NCBI GenBank assembly: GCA_012064385.1
Contig: QRDG01001839.1
Span: forward strand, 62,001-126,000
Reading direction: 5' to 3'
DNA: 64,000 nucleotides
Source of the DNA: Puccinellia tenuiflora
Lineage: Eukaryota; Streptophyta; Magnoliopsida; Poales; Poaceae
Within the stretch, counting starts at the first letter, position 1; each line of letters starts with the position of its first letter. The translations under genes were made by a program, and so were the position numbers. The notes under the pieces are model-generated. The model ran no database searches and was not told the origin of the DNA. It saw only the letters and a list, made by a program, of their open reading frames with translations. Positions 34,072-45,816 of this stretch are shown one piece after another.

Positions 34072-35769
34072 CTGCAGCAAAGAAGTTACATGTATCAGCC
34101 TTTACACCAACAGTGTACACACACTTTTTTCAGGAAAAAAAGGCATCCACACAAGCTTCTTAGGCTAAAAGAACGAACCCGGATAGAACTCCAGCTGTCT
34201 ATTTCAGATGTAGCAGGGCCAGCAAACCACCTTCCACTGGTCAAACAGAGCGTCCGAGATGTTAGATTTTACCTCTCCTAGCATACTACATACTCAAGGG
34301 TTGAGCTNAAATAATGCGAAATTATTAAACAATTCGGGTTATATTGCACAATCTGAGGATTTTGCAAAAATAGCACAATGTCGGCGAGCAGTTTGCCGAA
34401 TGGAGCTTATTGGCGAACTGTTTGGCGATAGGGTTGTTGGCGAGCTTGCACGCATGCAGTCGGCGAACAGATTGCGGATAGGTTCCTATCTGCGAATATT
34501 TCGCATCGCAGATAAGTGCTTATTTGTGCTAATTCCCGCCGATAGCTGCATGATCAATGCAGATCATGTACTTAACCTAACCATGACGCCTGGAACTGAT
34601 TTCCATAACATTCAGTATGCATACACTACTAGGCTGGATTCAGAAGAGATTCTGCTAGTAGTATGATTCAAGGCCATGTATGTATATCTCTTTATTACTA
34701 TTATAAAAGTCTACTACTAGATGACGTGATGGTTTTTACGTTTTGTCCGTCATAAAATTACGTTCACGCCCGCGCTTCTCGATCGTCCACGCCCGCGTTA
34801 AGAAAACGGAGAGGAGTCCAAAGAAACCAATCATCAGAAACTAAAACAATCCATCCATCGCAAGTAACCGGGCCGGACTACGGGCCCTTTTGTTTGGGCT
34901 TTGTTTTGACTTTCCACTGAAATAAGCCAACCAAATGAAACAAATGGGCTAGCTTCGCGTTGGGCTTTTCCAAAGCCATCATCGGAAATGCACCGCGGAG
35001 AGAAAGCATGATTTGAGGTGCTTCCATGGCTTCCCGCAGCTTTTGACTTGAAAACTGAACCATTATTTCTCTTTGCCCATTTCATTTTGAGTAATTACGT
35101 CAAACTGCCACCGAGCATTCTCCTACTGCTGCTTACTCACTGATTGCTGCCTGCCGCCGTGCCGACTAGTACGTGACTAGTTTTTTTGTACAAGGACTAC
35201 GTGCTAGTAGTGGACTAGTGGTACCACTTACGACAAGTAGTAGATCGATTGTGTATGCATGAAAAATGTTTGTTGCTCATAAAAATACATGTAGTAATTA
35301 GTAAATATACGCGTGTATTGTTATTTTCTTATAAAAATATATTTGGTGAAATATTTTGGATAAAGATATATTTTGGACAACTATATAGTGGAAATGTACA
35401 CTGTATTGTTATTACATAATAATCACGAATAAATAGCGGAAATGTATTTTGGACAACTATATATTCGTGATGGTTATGTAATGACAATTGTATGGATATG
35501 AAGTTCGACTTGAATTTCAGATGCATTTGTTATTTATTAAACGTAAATCAACAACGATATAAACTTTTCATGAATGTAAAGGGTGTTTCAGACAATTCCA
35601 CAATCTACAGTCACACAGCCGGCTGGTTTGCCAAAAACCTTCACTCAGAAAAGCAGCTTCTCCTGGACAGCAGCTTTCCTGTACAACACCCGCAGCCAGC
35701 CACAGCCAGGCCAAACAAAAGGGCCCTACGAGTCACGCCTATACAAAGCAGCAAACCCCACCAGTCCCG

Positions 35770-36036
35770 TCCAAACAGACTTTCCTCTCGACGTGTACGT
35801 CGTCCAACTTGGAGGCGATCAAGGAGGAGTACCTGGGGTCGCGCAAGAACTAGAGGCCCAAGGCCGTCGGTACTCGCTACGCTGCGACAACAGCTTCCTC
35901 TGCAGTGTCGACCACCCCAAGCTGAAGAAGTCAGCTGGGCGGAGATGGTTGTCGACGAGGCCAGGTACGGGACACCGATCCAGATGACCTCCGTGATCCT
36001 TGGCCTCCGAGGGCACGACATTACCAGCGTCGCCTA
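35770..36036 (+). other. Possible captured gene fragment inside the TIR element
   Basis: Coding-like text changes frame along this stretch: one frame reads SNLEAIKEEYLGSRK, then another EEVSWAEMVVDEARYGTPI. Composition is GC-rich against AT-rich neighbours. I do not recognise the source protein. Confidence 0.25.
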
Positions 36037-38394
36037 GACAGACTCTAGCGAAACCGCCACTCCGCGGGGGCGTCAACACGTGCAACAAAATTTCGATCGT
36101 CGTCCCAAGTCCTTCCATCGCGCGAGTTCTGTTGCTGATTGATCCGTGCGCCAAATCATGATCGGTTCGGTTTAAGTCATTACGTGCAAGCTCTGATTCG
36201 TTTGTTGCCGATCGGATAAAATTCTGTAGTTTCCTGAGATCCCGTCTTGTCGTTTGGTGTCCGGCAAAGGAAAGTGCAGATCACCATGAAGCCCAATGGC
36301 GGACGCAACAGGGGAGGTCGACGAGGCCTGACAGGCTGACACACTCTCGCGGTGGACGACAGGGTTGCCAAGGCGCCGAGCGGCAAACTCGGTAGGGTTG
36401 CTCGATGAGGACTGGAGAGCTCTTTCTTGGTGTGTTACTACCTCTGTTTCAAAATATAAGATTTTTTACAATTTCATCCGGAAGATTGCGTTTGAGGAGT
36501 CTGTGATACTACAAGCTGCTGCAGTTGTCGCTGGACAGAGCAGGTCCACGAACTGCTGCGCGCGTCCGTACCGGCGAGGCGAGGGTGAGCGAAGAGGTGT
36601 AGTAGGCGGCCTTCGAGCGGCGCATGCACCGGTCGCAGGCGGAGGCGAACCTTTTTGCTTTGTAGTACTCTGGATTGGCTTGGTACTTAACTTGGCCATG
36701 GGAGTTATCTAAACTAGGAGTGATTGCGCCTCACGGCTGTTGCTTCTACTAACTCTGTTCGGGTATCCAAGGCCAGAGAGCCAAATTCTTTGGAGCAAGG
36801 AGGATAATTAATCTCCCTATTAAATATAGCATGTAATAATATTAGGAGGAGAAATCACATGCATTAGAGAAGATAAAATAAAAGAATAGAGGCATTGGAA
36901 GGAGAAAAACATATGCATTTTACGGAGTGAGAGAAAGAGAGAAAAACCTATTAATCATAATTACTCATTTTATGCTTACACAATGACATGCACGACAATA
37001 AATTCCGTGACAACACACGGACATTCACCTAGTTTGGTTATATATTGAGAACTGTTAAAAAAGACCAAGAAAAATCCAAAATGGCAAGGAAAATAATTGT
37101 TGCTACACCCAACCCAGCTCAGGTCCCTGGCTGCAGGTCAGTTTTTCCACACATGGGTCAAGGAACATTCATGAACCTGTATTTGCCCCCGCGTGCACAC
37201 AATATACATGTATGCATTCCAGCTTCACGAGTCAAATGGAGCCCCCAGCGAACAGGGTACCTGCAGTCTGCTCTGCTCTTCAAGCTTGACATATTGATCT
37301 TGTTATTAAATCTGAGAGTTCGATAAATAGTAGTAACTTTCTCGTCATAATCATATACGTACACCTCAAACCCATATAGTATTTGTTTTAGGGGAAATCT
37401 ACTTATAGAACGGTCGGTAGTTTGTCACAACTCCAGAACGTGGCGCGCGCCGTTCGATCGAGCAGGAGAAGAACGGCTGCGATGCGGGGTGGACGTCGGC
37501 AGCAAACCATCCACGGGGGCCTCCCGCATCCTCTTCCTTCCTCCGATCCCCTCATCCTCCACCCGCACCACGCACGCCTCCTCCACCTCGCCATGACGCG
37601 GCCCTCTCCTTCCCCGAGCCCGGCCACCCACCGCACCTCCTCTTCGACCTCGAGCTCGGCCCCCCAGCTCCTCTTCCCCGCACCTTCCTCCTCCTCTCCC
37701 GAGCTCCCATCCGTGGGTCCCCGTCGGCCTCTCGTCGCCCAGCTCCGGCCGCCGGCCTCTCCTCTCCCGCTGCCTCCCTCCGTCGCCGAACCGCCGTTCC
37801 CCGACCGCCCCGCTCCGGCCCGGCTCCCCAGCTCGCGCCGCCGACGCCGTCCACTATCTCCTCTCTGCCCGCGCTCGTGCCGCCGGCCCTCTCCCCGAGC
37901 TCCTCCTGCACGCGAGCCGCGCGTGCTCTCCTCCCCGATGTCGTGCTCCTCTCCCGACCGGCCCCCTCCAGCCACGGCACGGCCGGCCTGGCCATGGCCA
38001 CGCCCGAGTTCTCCCCGGCCTCCACCTCGCGACCATCTCCTGCTGCTGGTGCACTGCAGTCGTCCTCCCGCTTTTGTTCGTGTGTTGTGCCCGTGTTTGC
38101 TCCTGCTGCTGCCGTTGTGCTTCCAGACGGTCGTTCTCCGTTGCTTCGCTGCCCGGCGCCCGCCGCATGCTCGATGAAATGGCCGCAAGGACCCGGTGTC
38201 CTTTTTCCGTTCCCTGCACCGGTGCCCGAGTTCGGCTGGTCTCCTCCACTCGTTTCCTTTCTGCATCCTACCGACTCCCTCTCTCCTCCATGCCTCCATG
38301 GCTCGCTCTCCTCCTCCCCTGCCGACTCCCTCTCTCATCCATGCCTCCTTCACGGGCGCTACTGCTACAAGGGATCCAGGCGATGCTACCGACT

Positions 38395-39580
38395 CCCTCT
38401 CTCATCTAATGGAGTTACCCATGAATTTATCTACCATGCAATCGATATAGTTACCCCGCTCTCTCGGTAATAGTTATCCACTAGGTGCTGATTGAGTTAC
38501 CCACCCAAAACTGATGGAATTACCCACGTGTTCATGAGACAGTTATACACCATGAAATATATGGAGTTACCCTAATCTCTCGGTAATTGTTACCCACCCA
38601 GTACAGATGTAGTTACCCACTAGGTACTAATGGAGTTACCCATGTGTTTATCTACCATGAAATCGATATAGTTACCCTACTCTCTCGGTAATAGTTACCC
38701 ACTAGCTGCTGATTGAGTTACCCACCCAAAACTGATGAAGTTACCCATGTGTTCATTAGATAGTTATCCACCACGAAATTGACGTAGTTACCATACTCTC
38801 TCGATAATAGTTACCCACCCAGTGCCGATAAAGTTACCCACCCAAAAATAATGAAGTTACCCACCCAGAACTGATGAAGTTACCCATGTGTTTGTGCTAT
38901 AGTTATGCACCACGAAATTGACGTAGTTACCCTACTTTCTCGATAATAGTTACCCACCCAGTACCGATAAAGTTACCCACCCAAAACTAATGAAATTACC
39001 CACCCAGAACTGATGAAGTTACCCATGTGTTGTGCTATAGTTATGCACCACGAAATTGACGTAGTTACCCTACTCTCTCGGTAATAGTTACCCACCCAGT
39101 ACCGATGGAGTTACCCACAAGATACTAATGGAGTTACCCATGTGTTTATCTACCATGAAATCGATATAGTTACCCTGCACTCTCGGTAATAGTTATCCAC
39201 TATGTGCTGACTGAGTTACCCACCCAAACTGATGGAGTTACCCATGTGTTCATGAGACATTTATACACCATGAAATATATGGAGTTACCCTACTCTCTCG
39301 GTAATAGTTACCCACCCAATACCGATGGAGTTACCCACCCATTAATGATAGAGTTACCCATGTGTTAACGATATAGTTATCCACCACGAAATTGATGTAG
39401 TTACCATGTACTCTAAATAATAGTTACCAACCCAATACTTATGCAGTTACCCATATGTTTTAATGTATAGGTGTCACCATGAAAACAATATAGTTATCAC
39501 CCTATTACTTATGAAGTTGCACATGTGTTTTAGTGTATTGTTACCCATTTTGTCGATGATACATTTACCATTCCAAAGTG
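38395..39580. repeat. GTTACCCA minisatellite, about nine units of 105-140 bp
   Basis: The phrase ctctcggtaatagttaccca recurs with variants near 38459, 38575, 38680, 38792, 38932, 39070, 39178, 39291 and 39412. Between these, GTTACCCA words recur every 25-40 bp. From about 39590 to 39735 the same word appears inverted (gggtaac). Unit length varies by loss or gain of short modules. No protein is encoded. Confidence 0.85.
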
Positions 39581-40299
39581 GTAACTCACTTATAAAACCG
39601 GATGGTAACTTCAAAACTCAAAAAAACCAAAAATAACACCCAAAAGTGGAAGCCAAAACTGATCGTTCATAGGGTGGGTAACTTACATACAACAGGTTGG
39701 GTAACTCACGTGTTATGAAGTGGGTAACTTTTAGGTCCGAAAAAAAATTCATCGAAACATATCAACATGGGATCTAGTTTCGAAGATCTCGTCGCGACTA
39801 GTCCAACGGTGAAAACGGATCTGAAATCGGATATACGAGTTGAGCTACAAAACTTTTTAAATTTTCGGATTTCATATTTAATGCTGCTACAGTTTTCTGT
39901 TTTCCGCCCGCATACTCCCCTAGTCACACCGCGAGGTACGCATGCAAAAGACCACACCGCGCGATGTGTTTTTCCTAATGTTCTATGGTTAACCTTAACC
40001 ATAGAACGTTCTAAATATAGCAGCTTTTATTCCAATCGGCTGATCACCGATATCTGCACTCGGCAAACGGGTCCCACGGCGCATGCAATCGGCGAACGGT
40101 TCGCCGATTAGTCCCACTCGGCAAATAGATCGTCGATATGCTCCAGTCGACAATACGCTAGATATGTAAAATCCTAGATTCGTGTAATATAACCCGAATT
40201 GTTTAAATAATTCGCATTATTTAAAAAAAATTAGGGCATGCTCGAGCGCGCGACATCGCGACATCACTACATGGCAAATTTGGTTTTCCTAAAAAAAAA

Positions 40300-40610
40300 T
40301 GTGCTGCCAGGTGGAATTTGCCAGGGTCCACTGGACTATGCTCATACACCATTGAACTTTTTTACTACTCGTAGGCATTATTCAGTTTCCCAGCCAGTGG
40401 CTGCTTCTTCAGTTGTTGCTTACCAAAGAACAGCAGTTGGAATCTGAAAAAGACAGTGCATGACAGTTATTAGTCGTGCACATAGCAGCACTAAATTGGG
40501 AAAAGGCAAATAATAAGTAATCAAGACACAGATTTCATAAGGCTGGGCATAATTCAGTGCCGAGCTTTCGTCCAGAACCACTAAGCCGATGTTGGCTCCC
40601 GCAAGCATGG
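40300..40610. other. Two overlapping exon-like fragments, unassigned
   Basis: On the plus strand, after a possible acceptor at about 40312, a frame reads GGICQGPLDYAHTPLNFF and VSQPVAASSVVAYQR to a stop at 40447. On the minus strand 40608-40420 reads GANIGLVVLDESSALNYAQ. Both look coding-like; neither is recognised. They may be captured fragments. Confidence 0.25.
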
Positions 40611-41069
40611 ATCAGAACGTCAACAGGCATGGCTAAGGCAGCCGGACAGGGAACCATTGCGACTCCTCCAAGGAGGGGCACGCCACGAAAGAGGTTCAAC
40701 GTTTAGAGTATACAAGCCACACACGCACAAAAAATCTCACTCTCGCGGCATCAGCATACCCAAATGTACTTTTCTAGAGCAAACACGACATGTACTTTTC
40801 TTGTCATGTACAAATAATGCGAACATAACGAATACTATTATTTTCTACGTTTGGTTTGAAATTTATTTATTTATATTCAAGTTTGCTTTGCTTGAACAGA
40901 AACACCTCTGGCTGCTGGTATTAATCCTGCTGCTACCTTGATCCAAGGATGGCTGCTTTAGTGCGTGCGCAGACATCCAGCTCGTGAGCCATGCTGCGTC
41001 TGGATGACGAACCTGCCTTCAGTATGTCACAACTGGAAGGAGTATGCCTTCGTCGGCTTTCTCAGCTCT

Positions 41070-41147
41070 CCTTGTACGCCGACGGCCCCGACATTTGGCC
41101 GTCGGCGTATAGGAAGGCCGTCGGCGACTTGTCTGTTTCCCGTAGTG
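41070..41147. mobile_element. Right end of a CACTA transposon
   Basis: The sequence ends ...gtttcccgtagtg at 41147, the inverse of CACTACGGGAAAC. Subterminal CGCCGACGGCC words occur in both orientations (about 41080, 41097 and 41117), as in Triticeae CACTA elements. The following three bases AGC would be the target duplication. No matching left end was found to its left, so the element is probably truncated. 41151-41771 holds no gene I can name, although 41620-41740 on the minus strand is exon-like (RLGKNGELSIMSEETSF). Confidence 0.6.
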
Positions 41148-41771
41148 AGCTTCACCTGGGTACGTATAATTATTTACTACAATATTCTTAGAAATTATGT
41201 AGTTATGTTTTTTGAAACATTGTGGTGGAATTTTTTTTATCCGAGGATAGAGGCAAAGATTGTAAAACGATCATAGAGAAATCTGAAAACGTAGAATACT
41301 ATTTTGTGCAAACATAGAGTGACAAAAACTGTGCTAGGATACGGATACATAGATACGTCAATTTCAAAGAACCAGGATAGGTCAACATTAACCAAATCGG
41401 CATGAAAGCAGAGTTCACTACATAAATATATTTGCACGGATATAATACCCAGATCTGTTATCAGGCATGCCGCAGTTGCAAATACTAGCAAATATAGCAA
41501 TCACTGGTGCTTGCTTAACACTTCCCTCACCAAAAAGGTGCTTACTTAACACATGGAACTGAAGAAAATATCTGATTATCCTGCTTAAGCAGACGAAGAA
41601 CTGACATAGGATCCATTAACCAAGATCAATAATTAGCATAAAGTTTAGCCATAGCCTTGTTTTGACATTGAAGATGGCAAAAGAAGTTTCTTCAGACATG
41701 ATGCTCAATTCACCATTCTTGCCTAGTCGTTGACCTGAAAAAGAATGACCAAAGTAAATAAAGAGCTGCAG

Positions 41772-41873
41772 GTGTTAGATGTGTATAGATTACTGTTCAT
41801 CATTACTGTTCATATCGCATGTATATGTACTGACCTTTGGCCCCCTTTGGAAGTTAGTTGCTCATTCACAACA
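41772..41873 (+). repeat. 102-bp 5' LTR of the second copia element
   Basis: Bounded by TGTT and AACA and abutting the primer site. No second copy exists in the window, so the left boundary rests on these terminal bases alone. Confidence 0.6.
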
Positions 41874-41885
41874 TGGTATCAGAGC
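41874..41885 (+). promoter_or_regulatory. Primer-binding site, initiator Met-tRNA
   Basis: tggtatcagagc, identical to the site in the first copia element (there on the minus strand). Confidence 0.9.
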
Positions 41886-42384
41886 TTAGGTTCAGCTCTC
41901 CTCTCCTCCTCCACGCGCGCTGCAACTCCGCGTAGTCCACGGTCGCCGTCGTCGCCGGTCTCCGGCCGACCTGCGCCTCTCTTCTTCCTCTGCCGACCGG
42001 CTGCGGCCTGCTCCCGCGACCTGCTGCGGCCGTCGCTGCTCGAAGTCGTCGCCGGCCCTGCTCAAGGTCGCCCTCCGTCGCCGTCGCCGTCACCGTCGCC
42101 GTCCGTCGCCGTTCGCTACCTGCTCGAGGTCGCCTGTCTCCTCTGCCGACCGGCTGCGGCCTGCTCCCGCGACCTGCTGCGCCGGTGCCGTCGCTGCTCG
42201 AGGTCGTCGCCGGCCGCCGGCCGCCGCCCTGCTCCGGCCGGGCCGCCTCCTCCCTGCTCCGGCTGGGCCGCCCCCCTGTCGAGCTTGCTCGCCTCCATCG
42301 AGCTTGCTCGCATCGGCCCGATCTGTTTTCTCTCTCCTGTGGTTTGACTTTCAAAAAAAAAAAAAAAAAAACAGAGAGCCCGTC

Positions 42385-45300
42385 ATGTCTTCTTCGGGCT
42401 ACGTTGCTGTCCCTCGGTGCTCGGTGACCTTCGATGGCACCAATTACGCCGAGTTTGTGGGCTTTATGCGTATCCACATGCGCGGCCTTCTGCTCTGGGG
42501 TGTTCTCTCTGGCGAGGTCCCCTGTCCGCCGTGCCCCGTTGCTCCTATGGCTCCTACTCCGCCGGTGCCGCCTGTTCTGGCTGCTGATGCTTCTCAGGCT
42601 GATCGGGATGCAGCCAAGGCAATTGATGATGCCGCGGTCGAAGCTTATGATCAGCAGGTATCAATTTATTCCGATGCCCTCTCTGCCTACCGGAATGATT
42701 TGTCTGTTTATACTCAGTGGTGCAATGATGATGCTCGTGCTGCTACTGTCCTTACTGCCAGTGTACTGCCTCAGTTTGCCTCTGAGTTTATGGGATTGGG
42801 CACTGCCGCTGCAATGTGGACTTTTCTTTGTCAGCGCTATCAGCCATCTGGTGATGCTCTCTACCTATCTGTGGCTCGTCAGGAGCATGCTCTTCAGCAG
42901 GGCGACTCTACTGTTGATGAGTTCTACACCCAGAGTTCTGCCATCTGGCGCCAGCTTGACTCTCTGAGGACTGTTGTTTGTGGTACTTGTCGATGTTGCC
43001 AGACAGTGAGGTCCGATTTGGAGTTTCAGCGTGTCCATGAGTTCTTGTCTCGCCTTCGTTCTGAGTTTGAACCTCGGCGTGCACACTTACTTGCTCGTGG
43101 TCGTGTTCCTATATCAGAGGTGCTTGCAGAGCTTCGAGCTGAGGAGACACGCCTTCGTTCTGCTGGTTTGCTTGCGGTCCCCACTGTCCTGGCTGCTTGG
43201 GCTCCTGTGTTGTCTACATGAGCCCCTACTCCACCGCTACTTCCCACTCCTTCAGGAGGGGTGGGCCGACCTCGCTCTCACACTTTCTGTGGCTACTGCA
43301 AGAAGCCAGGTCACCCAGAGTCTGATTGTCACAAGAAGCAGCGTGACCTGAGGCGCTCCTCTACAGCGCCTCGTGCTCCTTCGTCGACTCTGTCACTCAC
43401 TGATCAAGATATTGTGCAGCTCAAGCGCCTACTGGCTTCCTCGGGCTCCTCCTCGACGGGCACCATTGCTTCGGTCACTACTACCACCACTCCCCCACCG
43501 CCGTCTACACAGTCAGGTACATCTCAGTGGGTTCTAGATTCTGGAGCTTCCTTTCACATGTCTTCTGATTCCTCTGCCCTGTCCTCTCTTCGACCTCTTG
43601 ATTTTCCTGTTAGTGTTCTCACTGCCGATGGCACACCTCTTCCTGTTGCTAGTCGTGGCATCCTGTCTACTCCATCTTTTTCTGTTCCTAGTGTTTCTCA
43701 TGTTCCTCGTCTTACCATGAATCTTTTTTCCGCTGCCCAACTTACTGATTCTGGTTGTCGTGTCATCCTTGATGCCGACTCTTGCTCTGTTCAGGATCGT
43801 CGGACCAAGGCTCTGGTTGGCGCTGGCCCTCGGCGCCGTGAGACTCAGGGTCTTTGGGAGGTTGACTGGCTTCGTGTTCCTTCCGCTGCCACCACACCCG
43901 CCAGTTCACATGCTCTTGCCGCCTCCTCCTCTGCATCCTTTCAGCAGTGGCATCATCGACTTGGTCATCTATGTGGCTCTCGTTTGTCTTCGTTAGTGCG
44001 TCAAGGTGTCTTAGGCTCTGTCTCTGGAGATGTCTCTTTACATTGTGATGGTTGTAAACTTGGAAAACAGACCCAGTTACCTTATCCTTTGAGTGAGTCT
44101 GTATCTCAGCGTCCCTTTGACCTTGTTCACTCTGATGTATGGGGTCCTGCACCCTTTGATTCAAAAGGGGGGCATCGCTACTATGTTCTCTTTATTGATG
44201 ATTACTCTCGTTACACTTGGCTCTATTTTCTGAAATCTCGTGGCGAGGTTCTCTCCATATATAAGCGATTTGCTACCATGGTTCACACCCAGTTTTCCAC
44301 GCCCATTCGTGTTTTTCGTGCTGACTCGGCTGGTGAGTATATCTCCCAGATGTTGCGTGGTTTCCTTGCTGAGCAGGGTACTCTTGCCCAATTCTCTTGC
44401 CCTGGCGCCCATGCTCAGAATGGTGTTGCTGAGCGCAAGCATCGCCATCTCCTTGAGACGGCTCGTGCAATGATGATCGCCGCCTCTCTTCCACCTCACT
44501 TTTGGGCTGAGGCCATCTCTGCATCCACCTATCTCATCAACATTCAGCCGTCGGCTGCTTTGCAAGGTGGCATACCTATGGAGCGTCTCTCTGGTCGTTC
44601 TCCTGACTATTCAACTCTTCGTTCGTTTGGGTGCGTGTGCTATGTTCTTCTGGCCCCGCGCGAACGCACCAAATTGACCGCTCAGTCGGTTGAATGTGTC
44701 TTTCTTGGCTATAGTGATGAGCACAAGGGTTATCGGTGTTGGGATCCTGCTGCTCGCCGGCTACGTATTTCGCGTGATGTGACTTTTGATGAGTCTCGTT
44801 CATACTACCTGCGTCCTTCCTCCTCGACCGTTTCCGTGGAGGATCTCTCTTTTCTCCTCCTTCCTGATACTTCTCCCTCTGTGCCTATTGTTCCTCCTCC
44901 ACCTCCACCTCCGCCGAGTCCCACGGTTTCTGATACACCTCCGACACCACCCTCCCCTCCTTCCTCTCCTCCCTCGTCACCTGCCTCTCCACCTACCGCT
45001 CCGGCGTGTCCTCCCCTTTCCCCCTTTCCTCTCCACTACACTCGTCGTCCTCGTGTTGTGGATGATTCCTCTGACATACCCTCTACTTCCGGCGCTCCCC
45101 CTTCCCCGTCTACACCGGTTCATAACCTTCGTTCTCGTCCTTCCTTACGATCTCCTGCTCGCTATTCTCCTTCCCAGTACGGTCTTTCTGCTGCTGTTGA
45201 GCACACTTCCTATCGGGATGCCATGGCTCACTCTGAATGGCAGCTTGCGATGGCTGAGGAGATTGCTGCACTTGAGCGCACTGGCACATGGGATCTTGTT

Positions 45301-45816
45301 TCCCCTCCTTCCGGTGTTCGTCCCATCACTTGCAAGTGGGTCTATAAGATCAAGACTCGCTCCGATGGTTCTCTTGAGCATTACAAAGCTCGTCTTGTGG
45401 CTCGTGGTTTTCAGCAGGAGCAGGGACGCGATTATGATGAGACATTCGCTCCTGTTGCCCACATGACCACTGTTCGCACCCTTCTCGCTGTGGCTTCTGT
45501 TCGTCATTGGTCTGTGTCTCAGCTTGACGTCCAGAATGCCTTTCTCCATGGTGAGTTACGTGAGGAGGTTTATATGCAGCCACCACCGGGGTACTCTGTT
45601 CCTAATGGTATGGTTTGCCGTCTTCGGCGCTCTCTCTATGGCCTCAAACAAGCCCCTCGCGCCTGGTTTGAGCGTTTCGCTTCTGTGGTGACTGCCGCTG
45701 GTTTCGTGCCTAGCGACCATGACCCTGCGCTGTTTGTCCACACCTCACCTCGTGGTCGGACGCTCCTCCTCTTATCACAAGAGCAGGCACAAACAATGAT
45801 AACATCACAGACTTAA
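42385..45816 (+). pseudogene. Copia gag-pol polyprotein, one TGA stop, truncated in reverse transcriptase
   Basis: ATG 42385 (MSSSGYVAV). Gag runs to about 43218, where TGA (43219-43221) interrupts an otherwise continuous frame; CGA is the likely original codon. Then a CCHC knuckle (CGYCKKPGHPESDC), protease (DSGASFHM), the GAG-pre-integrase region (WHHRLGHL, CDGCKLGKQ), integrase (HSDVWGP, DSAGEY, NGVAERKHRHLLE), a Pro/Ser-rich linker and reverse transcriptase (ITCKWVYKIK, DVQNAFLHGEL, LYGLKQAPRAW). Homology ends at RTLLLL near 45776; the last 12 codons to the stop at 45816 are unrelated flanking sequence. Only one stop in some 3.4 kb implies a fairly recent insertion. Confidence 0.9.

Larger units (their letters stand above)
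34308..40228. mobile_element. Large element with about 80-bp terminal inverted repeats
   Basis: Starting at 34308 (aaataatgcgaaattattaa) and, inverted, ending near 40228 (revcomp aaataatgcgaattatttaa), the two ends share aacaattcgggttatatt and further matches over about 80 bp. Subterminal copies of TCGGCGAAC/TTGCCGA follow on each side. No transposase is recognised in the 5.9 kb between, and I could not define a target duplication because the first base is N and the right flank is A-rich. The class could be Mutator-like; that is a guess. Inside lie the minisatellite, a possible captured fragment (about 35770-36036) and a very GC-rich block (37430-38180). Confidence 0.6.
41772..45776 (+). mobile_element. 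Ty1-copia element with a 102-bp LTR, 3'-truncated
   Basis: A short 5' LTR (41772-41873, TGTTAG...CACAACA) is followed directly by the Met-tRNA primer site, an untranslated leader of about 500 bp ending in a run of A, and gag-pol. Homology to reverse transcriptase stops near 45776, before the catalytic YVDD; RNase H and the 3' LTR are absent. Possible target bases at the left are gcagg (41767-41771), with no partner because the right end is lost. Confidence 0.85.

Noticed and set aside
37403..38353. GC-rich open frames on both strands
   Set aside because: Overlapping frames of pure Arg/Gly/Ser/Pro composition without motifs, inside the TIR element; not supported as a gene.
38395..39735. CRISPR-like array
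   Set aside because: Units vary in length and sequence, spacers are not unique, and the setting is a plant transposon.
40490..40510. agcactaaattggg as a left CACTA end for the terminus at 41147
   Set aside because: Bases after CACTA do not match CACTACGGGAAAC, and the preceding three bases (cag) differ from agc at the right.
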